A stretch of 41,618 bases of DNA, from the NCBI GenBank assembly GCA_903917705.1, contig CAIXBQ010000003.1, positions 1 to 41,618 on the forward strand. The letters run 5' to 3'. Under the pieces are notes generated by a model that was not told where the DNA came from, did not search any database, and was given only the letters and a program-made list of their open reading frames with translations. Each line of letters starts with the position of its first letter. Positions within the stretch are counted from its first letter, which is position 1. Shown piece by piece: positions 16,535 through 24,745 of this stretch. The translations under genes were made by a program, and so were the position numbers. The stretch comes from an uncultured Verrucomicrobia subdivision 3 bacterium (GTDB taxonomy: Bacteria; Verrucomicrobiota; Verrucomicrobiia; Limisphaerales; UBA11358).

Positions 16535-17848
16535 TCATTTCGCCGCCATCTTGCCCGGCTTCGTCGAGCCGGTAACCTGATCGTAAATCAAAAGCGCCTT
16601 GAGCAAATCCTCGGCGCGGTTGAACTGCTCATCATGAACGGCCTGGGCCCGGGCGCGATCAGCGGCGGGCAGCGACTGGATGCTGCCGGCCGTGTGCTGC
16701 ATGAACAGCACGGCTTCCTCGTAATCGGTTATGGGCACCAGAATGTCAGGCATGATGCCGCGCTGGTGAATGACATTGTGGGCCGGCGTGTAATATTTGG
16801 CGACGGTCAGCTTGAGCGCAGAGCCGTCATCGAGCGGGAAGATGGTCTGGACCGAGCCCTTGCCGAAAGTCCGCTCGCCCAGCACCACCGCGCGGCGCAG
16901 ATCCTTGAGGCAGCCGGTGACGATTTCCGCCGCGCTGGCGCTGCCAAGATTGGCGAGGATGACGACGGGAATACCTTTCAGCTCGTCGCCCTCGCCCTGC
17001 GCATAATATCTTTCCAGCGTATGCCGGCCCTCGGTGGAGACCACGAGCTGTCCGCGCGGCAGGAATTTCTGGCTGACCTCCACAGCCTGCTCCAGCAGAC
17101 CGCCGGGATTCCAGCGCAAATCCAGGATCAATCCTTTCATGCCCTGCCGCTTGAGCTGGTCCAGGGCGGTCTCCAGATCGGCGGCCGTCTGTTCGCCAAA
17201 CTGCACGATGCGGACATAGCCGAGCTTGTTTTCTGACAACGGAAATTCCTTCTGGTCGTTGATGTCCTTGACCATATCCATCTGGATGACGGCCCGCGTC
17301 AGCGTGAGCTCCTTCACCGCGCCGGTGGACGGACGCTCGAGGGTGATGGTGACCTTGGTGTCCGGCTGGCCGCGCAGCAGCTTGACCACGTCGGTGAGCG
17401 GCTGCTTGTCAATGCTGACGCCCTCGACCCGGACGATCCGGTCGCCGGGCAGGATGCCGGCGCGGGCGCCGGGCGACCCCGCCATCGGCGCGATGACGGT
17501 GATATGACCGTTGAGCAATTCCACCGTGATGCCCAGCCCGCCGAACTGCCCTTCGGTATCGTCCTTCAGTTCCTGAAATGAATCGGCGTCCAGAAATTCG
17601 CTGTGCGGGTCAAGTTTGGCCACCATGCCCTTGAGCGCGGCATACGACAGCTGCTGGTAGGTCAAATCCTTGCCGTCCACGTATTCCTTGCGGATTTTCT
17701 GGAGGGCGTCGGAAAAGATTTCCACGTTCGCCGACGCGGTGTCGTCGTCGTTCGCCGCATGGGCGGAACTCAAATAAATCTTCGCCCCCACCGCCAGATT
17801 CAACAGCAGCGCCGCGATGACCAGAATGAAAATGAAACGACGGTTCAT
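16535..17848 (-). CDS. ctpA: C-terminal processing protease (S41, CtpA-like)
   Basis: The protein begins with a hydrophobic signal or anchor (MNRRFIFILVIAALLLNLAVG), so it acts outside the cytoplasmic membrane. A PDZ domain follows (about residues 105-185, with GGLGITVELLNG and GILPGDRIVRVEG), then an S41 catalytic domain. The catalytic serine is in GSASAAEI (residue 305) and the lysine in FGKGSVQ (residue 330), the 25-residue spacing seen in Prc/Ctp enzymes. These proteases trim the C-termini of exported proteins. A longer frame reaches 17992 but would overlap ispD and delay the signal peptide, so it is rejected. The gene lies 32 bases after ispD and probably forms a unit with ispD and tsaD. 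Confidence 0.93.
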   Translation of the reverse strand: MNRRFIFILVIAALLLNLAVGAKIYLSSAHAANDDDTASANVEIFSDALQKIRKEYVDGKDLTYQQLSYAALKGMVAKLDPHSEFLDADSFQELKDDTEGQFGGLGITVELLNGHITVIAPMAGSPGARAGILPGDRIVRVEGVSIDKQPLTDVVKLLRGQPDTKVTITLERPSTGAVKELTLTRAVIQMDMVKDINDQKEFPLSENKLGYVRIVQFGEQTAADLETALDQLKRQGMKGLILDLRWNPGGLLEQAVEVSQKFLPRGQLVVSTEGRHTLERYYAQGEGDELKGIPVVILANLGSASAAEIVTGCLKDLRRAVVLGERTFGKGSVQTIFPLDDGSALKLTVAKYYTPAHNVIHQRGIMPDILVPITDYEEAVLFMQHTAGSIQSLPAADRARAQAVHDEQFNRAEDLLKALLIYDQVTGSTKPGKMAAK

Positions 17849-17880
17849 GGCTGGGAAACTACCACAAAGGCCAGGGGACG

Positions 17881-18561
17881 TCAGGAATTTATCAACAGGG
17901 AGGCCACCAGGGGCAAATCCCCCGGCACCGTCACCTTGGGGTTCGGCGACGCGCCCGGCACCAACCGCACCGGCTGGCCGATCAGCTCGCACGCCGCGGT
18001 GTCGTCGGTGAGCACGAGGCCTTGTTCACGCGCCGCGGTGATGGCGCGACGGATGACGGCCACGCGGAAGGTTTGCGGCGTCTGAACCGACCAGAGTTTC
18101 GAGCGGTCCACCGTGCGCGATATAATCCGGCCATCCACCGTTTCCTTGATGGTGTCCACCACCGGCTGGGCGGCGACGGCGGCGCCGGTTTCGCGGGCCG
18201 CGGCGATGGTGGCGGCGATCAAGGCCGCATCCGTGCAAGGCCGCGCTGCATCTTGAATCGCCACGATTTCGGTTCCGGGCGAAACGGCGGCGAGGCCGTT
18301 CCAGACCGAGTCCTGCCGTTCCGCGCCGCCGGCTACGAGCCGGAACGGTTTTTGAAAATGGCATTGCGCCGCCAGCTCGGTGAATTGCGGCTGCATCCCG
18401 TCGCGCACCACGAGGATGATCTCATCCACGCACGGGGCATCGTTGAATTTTTTCCAGGTGTGCGCGATGACCGGGCGGCCGGCGACTTCGAGCCAGAGCT
18501 TGTCCACGCCCGCGCCCATGCGCTTGCCTTGGCCGGCGGCGACGAGAATTGCTGCAATCAT
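17881..18561 (-). CDS. ispD: 2-C-methyl-D-erythritol 4-phosphate cytidylyltransferase
   Basis: IspD joins CTP and methylerythritol phosphate in the non-mevalonate isoprenoid pathway. The 226-residue protein shows the nucleotide-binding start AAILVAAGQGKRMGAGVDK, the motif IQDAARP and a VQTPQTFR segment, all typical of the family, and its length is normal. IspF, which is often adjacent or fused, is absent. It is the first gene of the probable ispD-ctpA-tsaD unit and is preceded by a 398-base non-coding stretch with array 3. Confidence 0.94.
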   Translation of the reverse strand: MIAAILVAAGQGKRMGAGVDKLWLEVAGRPVIAHTWKKFNDAPCVDEIILVVRDGMQPQFTELAAQCHFQKPFRLVAGGAERQDSVWNGLAAVSPGTEIVAIQDAARPCTDAALIAATIAAARETGAAVAAQPVVDTIKETVDGRIISRTVDRSKLWSVQTPQTFRVAVIRRAITAAREQGLVLTDDTAACELIGQPVRLVPGASPNPKVTVPGDLPLVASLLINS

Positions 18562-18686
18562 GGCGACAGTCTAAAGTCCAATGTCCGAAGTCGGGAAGCC
18601 AAAACTCCGACCGGTTGAACAGCAAATCCCCTTCGGGAAATCGCCGGAACGGTTTCGGGGGCGGTCTTTGGCTGGTTCGGAACGGA

Positions 18687-18702
18687 ATCCCCCTGCGGGG
18701 AT
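18687..18702. repeat. Short C/G hairpin (ATCCCC/GGGGAT)
   Basis: This is a perfect 6-bp stem with loop CTGC upstream of ispD. It resembles in design the ACAATCCC-GTT-GGGATTGT hairpin at 30895-30913 and the weaker TCCC/GGGA hairpin at 18627, suggesting a dispersed small-palindrome family. It lacks a T-run, so it is not a clear terminator. Confidence 0.5.
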
Positions 18703-18707
18703 GAATT

Positions 18708-18833
18708 TCCCCCCGCACTGGCTAAGCCCCCCCCTGCGCAGATGGTTCTAAGATCATCGGGGACGGTTCTAAGCCCGCACTGGCAAAAATTACTCCGCAC
18801 TGGCAGTTCGAACATGCGCACTGGCTGGCCGAA
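18708..18833. repeat. Degenerate 21-bp tandem array 3 (about 6 units)
   Basis: About six units with a 21-base period. The core GCACTGGC occurs at 18715, 18777, 18797 and 18818, and the two intervening units carry GGTTCTAAG ends instead. It is more degenerate than the arrays at 2779 and 29704 and shares no obvious sequence with them. Register is kept to within one base. On the minus strand it lies upstream of ispD. Confidence 0.65.
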
Positions 18834-18854
18834 CAGGCGCCCTAGGCCTGATAT

Positions 18855-18871
18855 TGTCCAGTATTAGGACA
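18855..18871. promoter_or_regulatory. Inverted repeat TGTCC-N7-GGACA
   Basis: Perfect 5-base arms lie around AGTATTA in an otherwise featureless spacer between recJ and array 3. It could be an operator for a dimeric regulator or a remnant of a mobile-element end. With one copy in the window this cannot be decided. Confidence 0.3.
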
Positions 18872-18959
18872 CTCTGGGCTGGTGGGGGTTGAATGGATGT
18901 CGCGCGATGGGCGCGAAGGGGGGCAAGGGCGGGGATCCCCAACCAATTTCTCGAAATAA

Positions 18960-20672
18960 TCAGGCGGCCCGGCAGTCGAGAACTTTCAACTGAACATTGC
19001 GGCGGCCGTTGAACTCATTCACCGAGGGGGCGAATGCCAGATCGAATTTTCCCACGGGCAGCGAGCCGTCGCCGGCGTTCCACCAGACGGCTTCGTGGGT
19101 GACGGCGCCGTCGGTGACCCACAGTTTGACGTGCTGCTTGTTTGCGCCCATACGCTGGAGCGGCTTTTTGTGCGCGAGTTTCAGGGCGCAGAATTGCACG
19201 GCGGGATTGCCCATGCCGGTGGGCTTCAACTGCTCGAGCTCATCCAGGGAATCCAAGGTGATTTCAGCCAGGCCCACTTCCGCGTCCAGCCGCAGGGGCG
19301 GCTGCAAATCCTCCGGCTTCAAGGCGCGCCGCGCGAGGTCGTTCAGCCGGGCGCGAAACTGGTCCACCCGGTCCGGCGCGATGCTCAGGCCGGCGGCCAT
19401 GGCGTGGCCGCCGTGGCGCAACAGCAGGTCGTCGCACTCGCGCAAGGCGGCGGCGAGGTCGAACCCGGCAATGCTGCGGCCGGAGCCGCGCCAGTTCCCG
19501 GCGTCGCCGCCCAGGATGATGGTCGGGCGGTAAAATTCCTGAAGGACGCGGGAGGCGACGATGCCGACCACGCCGATGTGCCAGAGCAACCGTCCCTCGA
19601 CGATGACAAAATCAGTCTGCGGATTGAATTTCGCGCGCACGGCGCCCGCGGCTTCGTCGGTGATGCCGCGCTCAATGGTCTGGCGCTCGCGGTTCCGGGC
19701 ATCGAGGTTTTGCGCCAGCGGGGTGGCTTCGGCGAGGTTTGTCGCGAGGAGCAGTTGCAGGGATTGCTCGGCGGTTTCCAGCCGGCCGGAGGCGTTCAGG
19801 CGCGGCGCGAGCTGGAATCCGACGTCGTGCATGCCGAGGATTTCCGGCGACTGGGCGACGGCTTTCAGCGCGATGATTCCGGGCCGCGCGGTGGCATTCA
19901 GTTTTTCCAGGCCGGCGGTGACGAGGATGCGGTTTTCGCCGGTGAGGGGCACGAGATCCGCGATGGTTCCGAGCGCAACCAGATCCAGCAGCGGCCGCAA
20001 ATCAAATTCCGCCGCGCCGGGCAGGCCGGTTTCGCGGCCGCGTTTGACCAGCGCGTGCGCGAGTTTGAAGGCCAGGCCGGCGGAACAGAGTTCCTGGAAA
20101 TTCTGGATGTCACCTGACAGTTGCGGGTTGACGAGCGCCACGGCGGCGGGCGGCGGGTCGGAAACTTGATGGTGATCCAGGACGATGACTTCCACGCCCT
20201 GTCCGTGCAGCCAGGCAATGGTGTCCACGGCGGTGGAGCCGCAGTCGACGGCCAGCAGCAGCTTCACGGGAAATTTCTTCAGGCAGTTCTCCACGCCATC
20301 GCGGCTCAGGCCATAGCCTTCGTCCAGCCGGTTCGGCAGATAGGCGTCGGCCGACCAGCCGAGCCGGCGCAGGACTTCAAGCAGCAGCGTGGTGGAGGTC
20401 ACGCCGTCCACATCGTAATCGCCAAAGATGACCAGGGGTTCGGCCTGCCGGTGCGCGAGCAGCAGGCGCTCGACGGCGGCGGCCATGTTCGGTAGCCGGA
20501 ACGGGTCGGCGAGATTTTTTAGGCGCGGCTTTAAGAAGTTTCCGATGGCGGCCGGCTCGCTGAAGCCCCGGTTCACCAGGCATTGCGCGAGGAGCGGGGA
20601 GATTTGCAGTTCCGCCGCGAGCTTCCCCGCGAGCAACGGCTGCGATGGCGCAGGCAACCAGCGGAATTTCAT
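18960..20672 (-). CDS. recJ: Single-stranded-DNA exonuclease RecJ
   Basis: RecJ degrades single-stranded DNA 5' to 3' in recombination and mismatch repair. The 570-residue protein has the DHH phosphoesterase motifs FGDYDVDG (near residue 85), AVDCGSTA and VLDHHQVSD, then the DHHA1 region with GGHAMAAGLSI (near residue 415) and a C-terminal OB-like domain. The length is normal. Its start overlaps the terC stop by four bases (ATGA at 20669-20672), indicating translational coupling to terC. Coupling to a tellurium-type membrane protein has no known functional logic. Confidence 0.95.
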   Translation of the reverse strand: MKFRWLPAPSQPLLAGKLAAELQISPLLAQCLVNRGFSEPAAIGNFLKPRLKNLADPFRLPNMAAAVERLLLAHRQAEPLVIFGDYDVDGVTSTTLLLEVLRRLGWSADAYLPNRLDEGYGLSRDGVENCLKKFPVKLLLAVDCGSTAVDTIAWLHGQGVEVIVLDHHQVSDPPPAAVALVNPQLSGDIQNFQELCSAGLAFKLAHALVKRGRETGLPGAAEFDLRPLLDLVALGTIADLVPLTGENRILVTAGLEKLNATARPGIIALKAVAQSPEILGMHDVGFQLAPRLNASGRLETAEQSLQLLLATNLAEATPLAQNLDARNRERQTIERGITDEAAGAVRAKFNPQTDFVIVEGRLLWHIGVVGIVASRVLQEFYRPTIILGGDAGNWRGSGRSIAGFDLAAALRECDDLLLRHGGHAMAAGLSIAPDRVDQFRARLNDLARRALKPEDLQPPLRLDAEVGLAEITLDSLDELEQLKPTGMGNPAVQFCALKLAHKKPLQRMGANKQHVKLWVTDGAVTHEAVWWNAGDGSLPVGKFDLAFAPSVNEFNGRRNVQLKVLDCRAA

Positions 20673-21625
20673 TTGGCGGCGGATTTTTCCCGCCGGGCGG
20701 CGGTGACGGAAAGCGCAATGGCCACGGCCAGAATCGCGGCGACCACGAGCAGTGAGGTGGCGGTCGGGATTTTAACCTGAAACCATTGCGGCGCGTGGTC
20801 GTGCGGGTCGAGGAGCATTTTGGCGCCGATGAAAACCAGCACCACCGCCAGGCCGACCGCCAGGTAACGAAACAGCCCGATCGCGCCGGCGAGCAGGAAA
20901 TAAAGCGAGCGCAGGCCAAGAACGGCAAAGACGTTGGAGGTGAAAACGATGAAGGCTTTCTGCGTGACGGAGAAGACGGCGGGGACGGAATCCACGGCAA
21001 AGATGAGATCGGTCGTCTCCACGAGCAGCAGCACCAGCGCCAGCGGCGTCAGGGCGCGCCGGCCGTCCAGGCGGGTCAGGAAGTTTTGCCCGGCGAATTG
21101 GGACGAGACGGGAAACAGCTTCCGCACGAAGCGGATGACGGGGTTTTTTTCCGGCTCGATGCTTTCTTTTTTGGAGAAAAACATTTTCACGCCGGCCAGG
21201 ACAAGGAAGGCGCCGAAGACATAAAGCACCCAGCTGAAATTCTGCACCAGCGCGGTGCCGACGCCGATCATCAGACCGCGCATGACGAGCGCGCCGAGAA
21301 TGCCCCAGACGAGCACCCGCCGCTGGTATTCCGCCGGCACCTGAAAGGCGGTGAAAATGAGTGCGATGACCAGAATGTTGTCGAGCGAGAGCGAAAGTTC
21401 AATCAGGTAGCCGGTGACGAACTCGGTGGCTTCCTCGCGGCCGCGCAGGAAAACCATCAGGCCGGCGAAAAGCATCGCCAGCGCAAACCAGACGGCGCTC
21501 CAGCCCAGCGCCTCGCGAAAGGTGACCGCCCGGGCACGGCGGTGGAACGCGCCCATGTCCACCGCGATACAGGCGAGGATGAACAGGACGAATCCCGCCC
21601 AATGCCAGGGGGTGATTTCGGTCAT
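20669..21625 (-). CDS. TerC/Alx-family integral membrane protein
   Basis: This 318-residue polytopic membrane protein has about nine hydrophobic segments. The TerC signatures are ELSLSLDNILVIALIF in the first half and ETTDLIFAVDSVPAVFSVT in the second, including acidic residues within the membrane that are thought to bind metal. TerC and Alx proteins are linked to manganese export and to metal loading of secreted proteins. A C-terminal basic tail follows the last helix. The gene lies 69 bases after secDF on the same strand and overlaps recJ by four bases. Confidence 0.92.
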   Translation of the reverse strand: MTEITPWHWAGFVLFILACIAVDMGAFHRRARAVTFREALGWSAVWFALAMLFAGLMVFLRGREEATEFVTGYLIELSLSLDNILVIALIFTAFQVPAEYQRRVLVWGILGALVMRGLMIGVGTALVQNFSWVLYVFGAFLVLAGVKMFFSKKESIEPEKNPVIRFVRKLFPVSSQFAGQNFLTRLDGRRALTPLALVLLLVETTDLIFAVDSVPAVFSVTQKAFIVFTSNVFAVLGLRSLYFLLAGAIGLFRYLAVGLAVVLVFIGAKMLLDPHDHAPQWFQVKIPTATSLLVVAAILAVAIALSVTAARREKSAAK

Positions 21626-21694
21626 TTTAGATTTACGATTTACGCGCCGGCGGCAAATCTATTCGCCCATCGCAAACCGCCCATCGCAAACGAC

Positions 21695-24238
21695 TCAGAC
21701 CTTGGCGGCGGGCGCATTTTGCACCGCCACCTGGGACGCGCCGATGCTGGGGCGCTCACCCTTGTGCCACCAGAGCACAATGACACTGGCGATATAGATG
21801 GATGAATAGGTGCCGGTGACAATGCCGATGAGAAACGTAAAGGCGAAGTCGTTGATGACCCCGCCACCCCAGATGAACAGTGACATCGTGGCCAGAAACA
21901 CCGTGCCGCTGGTGATGATGGTACGGCTCAGGGTCTGGTTCAGCGCCTGGTTGATGATGTCCTTGAACGAACCCCGCACACCGAGCTTCAGGTCTTCGCG
22001 GATCCGGTCGAAGATGACGATCTTGTCGTTGATGGAGAAACCGATGATGGTCAGGACCGCCGCGACGACGGTGGCGTTGAACTGGCGGCCGGAAACATAG
22101 TTGGCAATGCAATACGCGCCAATCGTGAGCAGCACGTCGTGCAGCACCGCGATGACCGCGGCGACCGCGAACGAAAACTCATAGCGGAACGCCACATAGA
22201 CGAGAATGCCGAACATCGCCATCAGCGAGGCAATGATGGCCGACTGCTGGATTTCCTTGCCGAGCGTGGCGCCGACTTCCTGGCGGCCGGCCACAGTGTA
22301 TTTCGCCTGCGGAAAGGCCTTGCCCAAGGCAGCCTCGACTTTGGCGGCGGAACCGCTGGAGGTGGTGACACGAAGTGTCTCGGAAGACTCGCCCTTTTGA
22401 TATTGGATTTGCGCGTCCTTTTCGCCGATGGGCGCGAGCACGCCGCGGATTTCCTTTTCGTCGTATTTCTGCGCGAAGCTGAACGTGGTGCTATCACCGC
22501 CGAGGAAGTCCACGCCAAACAGCTTGTCACCCCGGGTGATGCCGAAGCCGAGCGAGACGATGACAAACAGCCACGTGACGATGAACAACGGCTTGGCCGC
22601 GCCCATGAAATTCACCTTGGAACTGCGGATCAGATGCAGCATCGGCATGGATTTCATGATGTTCCGGTCCACGAGGAAGTTGAAGATCAGCCGCGTCACC
22701 ACGAGCGCGGTGAACAAACTCGCCGCCACGCCGATGGTGAGCGTGACGCCGAAGCCCTGGATTTCGCCGGTGCCCTTCCAGATCAATATGATCGACGAAA
22801 TAAGCGTGGTGACGTGCGAATCGAAAATGGTGCCGAACGCGCGGGCATAGCCGGCGTCGATCGCGCCTTTTAGCGACTTGCCCTTGGCCAGTTCCTCGCG
22901 GATGCGCTCGTAGATCAGCACGTTCGCGTCCACCGCCATACCGACGGTGAGCACGGCGCCCGCAATGCCGGGCAGGGTGAACGTGGTCCCGACGGAGCAC
23001 ATGACGCCGAGCAAAATGATGATGTTGGTGATGAGCGCAACATTGGCCGCAAGACCGGCGAAGAGGTAGTACACCAGCATGAAGCCGGACACGAACACCA
23101 CGCCGTAAATCGAGGCCTTGATGCCGCTGCGGATGGAATCCTGACCCAACGTCGCACCGACGTCGCTGGCATAAACGATGTGCAACGGAGCCTTCAGCGG
23201 GTTTTGCAGGACATTCGCCAGTTCCTGCGCCTGCTCGATGGTGAAGCTGCCGGTGATCTGGCCGTTGCCGGTTTCGATCGGGCTTTGAATGTTGGGCGCG
23301 GAATACAGGTCGCCGTCCAGGATGATGGCGAGGCGGTGGCCGACATTTTCACGCGTCGTCTGGCCGAACTTTTTGGCCCCGTCATCCGTCAGCGTGAAAT
23401 CAATCTGCGGTTCGCCCAGGTTGCCGCGGACGACCATCGAGCTCTTGATGATGTCGCCGGCGAGACCGTTTTCGGGCTTTTTCTTGACGACCACATATTC
23501 GATCTTGGTCTGATTGTTGGCCAACTGCTCCACATGCTTCTTCAATTCGTAGCCGACCGGAACCGGTTCATGCACTTCGCCGGAGCGTTCGTCCACGATT
23601 TCGCCGCTGCGCTCGTGCACCATGCGGAACTCCAAAAACGCGGTCTTCTGGATCTGCTGCTTGGCGCTTTCCTTGTCGGATTGCGAGAGGCCGGGGAGCT
23701 GGATGAGAATGCGGTTGCCGCCGGCGGACTGGATGATCGGCTCGGCGACGCCAAAGCGGTCAATACGCTTGCGCAGCACCTCGACGGCCTGGGAAAGCGC
23801 CGCGCTGGTGACTTCGGAGCGCTGGCGGACATTGTTCGTGTCGGCGGAGAAGAGGACGTTGGTGTCCATCTCGACGAGGAACGACGTGCCGCCCTGCAAA
23901 TCCAAACCGAGCTTGATTTTACCCGCCGCGTCACGCTGAAGATGATTCAGAATGAACGTATTCGGGTAAAGCTGGTTGGCGGCGGGGATGAACTTGAAAT
24001 ATTGCTGGAGGCTATTCGTGCCGGTGGCCGTTTGCAGCGCGATAAACTCATTGTTCGTGCCGGCCTTCTGAAACGCCTTGGCCTGTTCCAGAATGTTGGT
24101 GAACGTGGCGTCGCGATTGACCGCGCGGCGGCCAAACTCCTGCACCAAATCGCGCGAGGTTGGCGGATAAACTTCATACAGCGACCACACGATGATCGCG
24201 ATGACGAGGAGAAAACGGCCCAGGTTGTTGCTTTTCAT
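21695..24238 (-). CDS. secDF: Fused protein translocase subunit SecDF
   Basis: An 847-residue fusion of SecD and SecF, which uses the proton gradient to pull proteins out of the Sec channel. The SecD half has a first membrane helix (RFLLVIAIIVWSLYEVYP), the GLDLQGGTSFLVEMD block, a large periplasmic P1 domain, and the membrane segment containing GMAVDANVLIYERIREE. The SecF half starts around residue 560 with a new first helix and the GVDFLGGDS segment, and contains GFSINDKIVIFDRIREDLK. Both halves keep the expected D...N/D...E-R-I-R-E motifs. It starts 12 bases after the yajC stop, so the two form an operon. Confidence 0.96.
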   Translation of the reverse strand: MKSNNLGRFLLVIAIIVWSLYEVYPPTSRDLVQEFGRRAVNRDATFTNILEQAKAFQKAGTNNEFIALQTATGTNSLQQYFKFIPAANQLYPNTFILNHLQRDAAGKIKLGLDLQGGTSFLVEMDTNVLFSADTNNVRQRSEVTSAALSQAVEVLRKRIDRFGVAEPIIQSAGGNRILIQLPGLSQSDKESAKQQIQKTAFLEFRMVHERSGEIVDERSGEVHEPVPVGYELKKHVEQLANNQTKIEYVVVKKKPENGLAGDIIKSSMVVRGNLGEPQIDFTLTDDGAKKFGQTTRENVGHRLAIILDGDLYSAPNIQSPIETGNGQITGSFTIEQAQELANVLQNPLKAPLHIVYASDVGATLGQDSIRSGIKASIYGVVFVSGFMLVYYLFAGLAANVALITNIIILLGVMCSVGTTFTLPGIAGAVLTVGMAVDANVLIYERIREELAKGKSLKGAIDAGYARAFGTIFDSHVTTLISSIILIWKGTGEIQGFGVTLTIGVAASLFTALVVTRLIFNFLVDRNIMKSMPMLHLIRSSKVNFMGAAKPLFIVTWLFVIVSLGFGITRGDKLFGVDFLGGDSTTFSFAQKYDEKEIRGVLAPIGEKDAQIQYQKGESSETLRVTTSSGSAAKVEAALGKAFPQAKYTVAGRQEVGATLGKEIQQSAIIASLMAMFGILVYVAFRYEFSFAVAAVIAVLHDVLLTIGAYCIANYVSGRQFNATVVAAVLTIIGFSINDKIVIFDRIREDLKLGVRGSFKDIINQALNQTLSRTIITSGTVFLATMSLFIWGGGVINDFAFTFLIGIVTGTYSSIYIASVIVLWWHKGERPSIGASQVAVQNAPAAKV

Positions 24239-24250
24239 GGCTGATTATAA

Positions 24251-24589
24251 TTACGATTGCGTGGGAGTGCCCGGTTCGATGATGGCGGTGATGGCTTCCT
24301 TGGTGATTTCAAACTTGGCGTCGCCGGAACGCAGCGTTACCTTCCGTTCCTTCACCGTGACGATGGTGCCGAGAATGCCGCTGGCCGTGACCACCTCGTC
24401 GCCGGACTTGATGGCTTCCAACAGCTTGCGCTGCTGTTTGGCCCGCTGCTGCTGCGGACGGATGAGGATGAAGTAAAAAATGACACCGAACAGAACCATC
24501 ATCGGTATCGGGCTTTGCAGGATGCCCTGCAGACCGGTCGGCGCCGGGGCGGCGTCCGCCAGGATTCCAGTAAAACAATTCATGTGCAT
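24251..24589 (-). CDS. yajC: Preprotein translocase subunit YajC
   Basis: A 112-residue protein with one N-terminal membrane helix (about residues 29-47, PMMVLFGVIFYFILIRPQ) followed by QQQRAKQQRKLLEAIKSGDEVV and GILGTIV, the standard YajC pattern. It associates with SecDF. The start may be ATG 24589 or the second methionine two codons later (MNCF). The region upstream (24590-24745) is shared with the divergent histidine kinase and presumably holds both promoters. Confidence 0.95.
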   Translation of the reverse strand: MHMNCFTGILADAAPAPTGLQGILQSPIPMMVLFGVIFYFILIRPQQQRAKQQRKLLEAIKSGDEVVTASGILGTIVTVKERKVTLRSGDAKFEITKEAITAIIEPGTPTQS

Positions 24590-24745
24590 AATAGAAAAAC
24601 GGTCGGACAGTTTAGATAATGAACGGCAAAGGGCAAGATTTATTGACCGCCAGACTTGCGACCTGAAAATGGCAGCCGGGAAATTGCCTTGCTAAACAAT
24701 TGAGCGTGGTCTATTTGCTCTTTTCAGCCAAACAATTGGTTGGGT

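Larger units (their letters stand above)
18562..18959. other. Non-coding stretch with palindromes and array 3
   Basis: No supportable gene lies between recJ and ispD. The stretch holds, left to right, a TCCC-CTTC-GGGA hairpin (18627-18638), a perfect ATCCCC-CTGC-GGGGAT hairpin (18687-18702), the 21-bp array 3 (18708-18833), and an isolated inverted repeat TGTCC-N7-GGACA (18855-18871). The bases nearest ispD (about 18570-18600) consist of degenerate short repeats of the AAGTCCAATGTCC type. Confidence 0.7.

Noticed and set aside
16535-17992. Longer start for the S41 protease at 17992
   Set aside because: It would overlap ispD by over 100 bases and put a low-complexity stretch before the signal peptide.
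18558-18821. 87-codon minus-strand frame covering array 3
   Set aside because: It consists largely of array and palindrome sequence and overlaps the ispD start without any protein-like signature.
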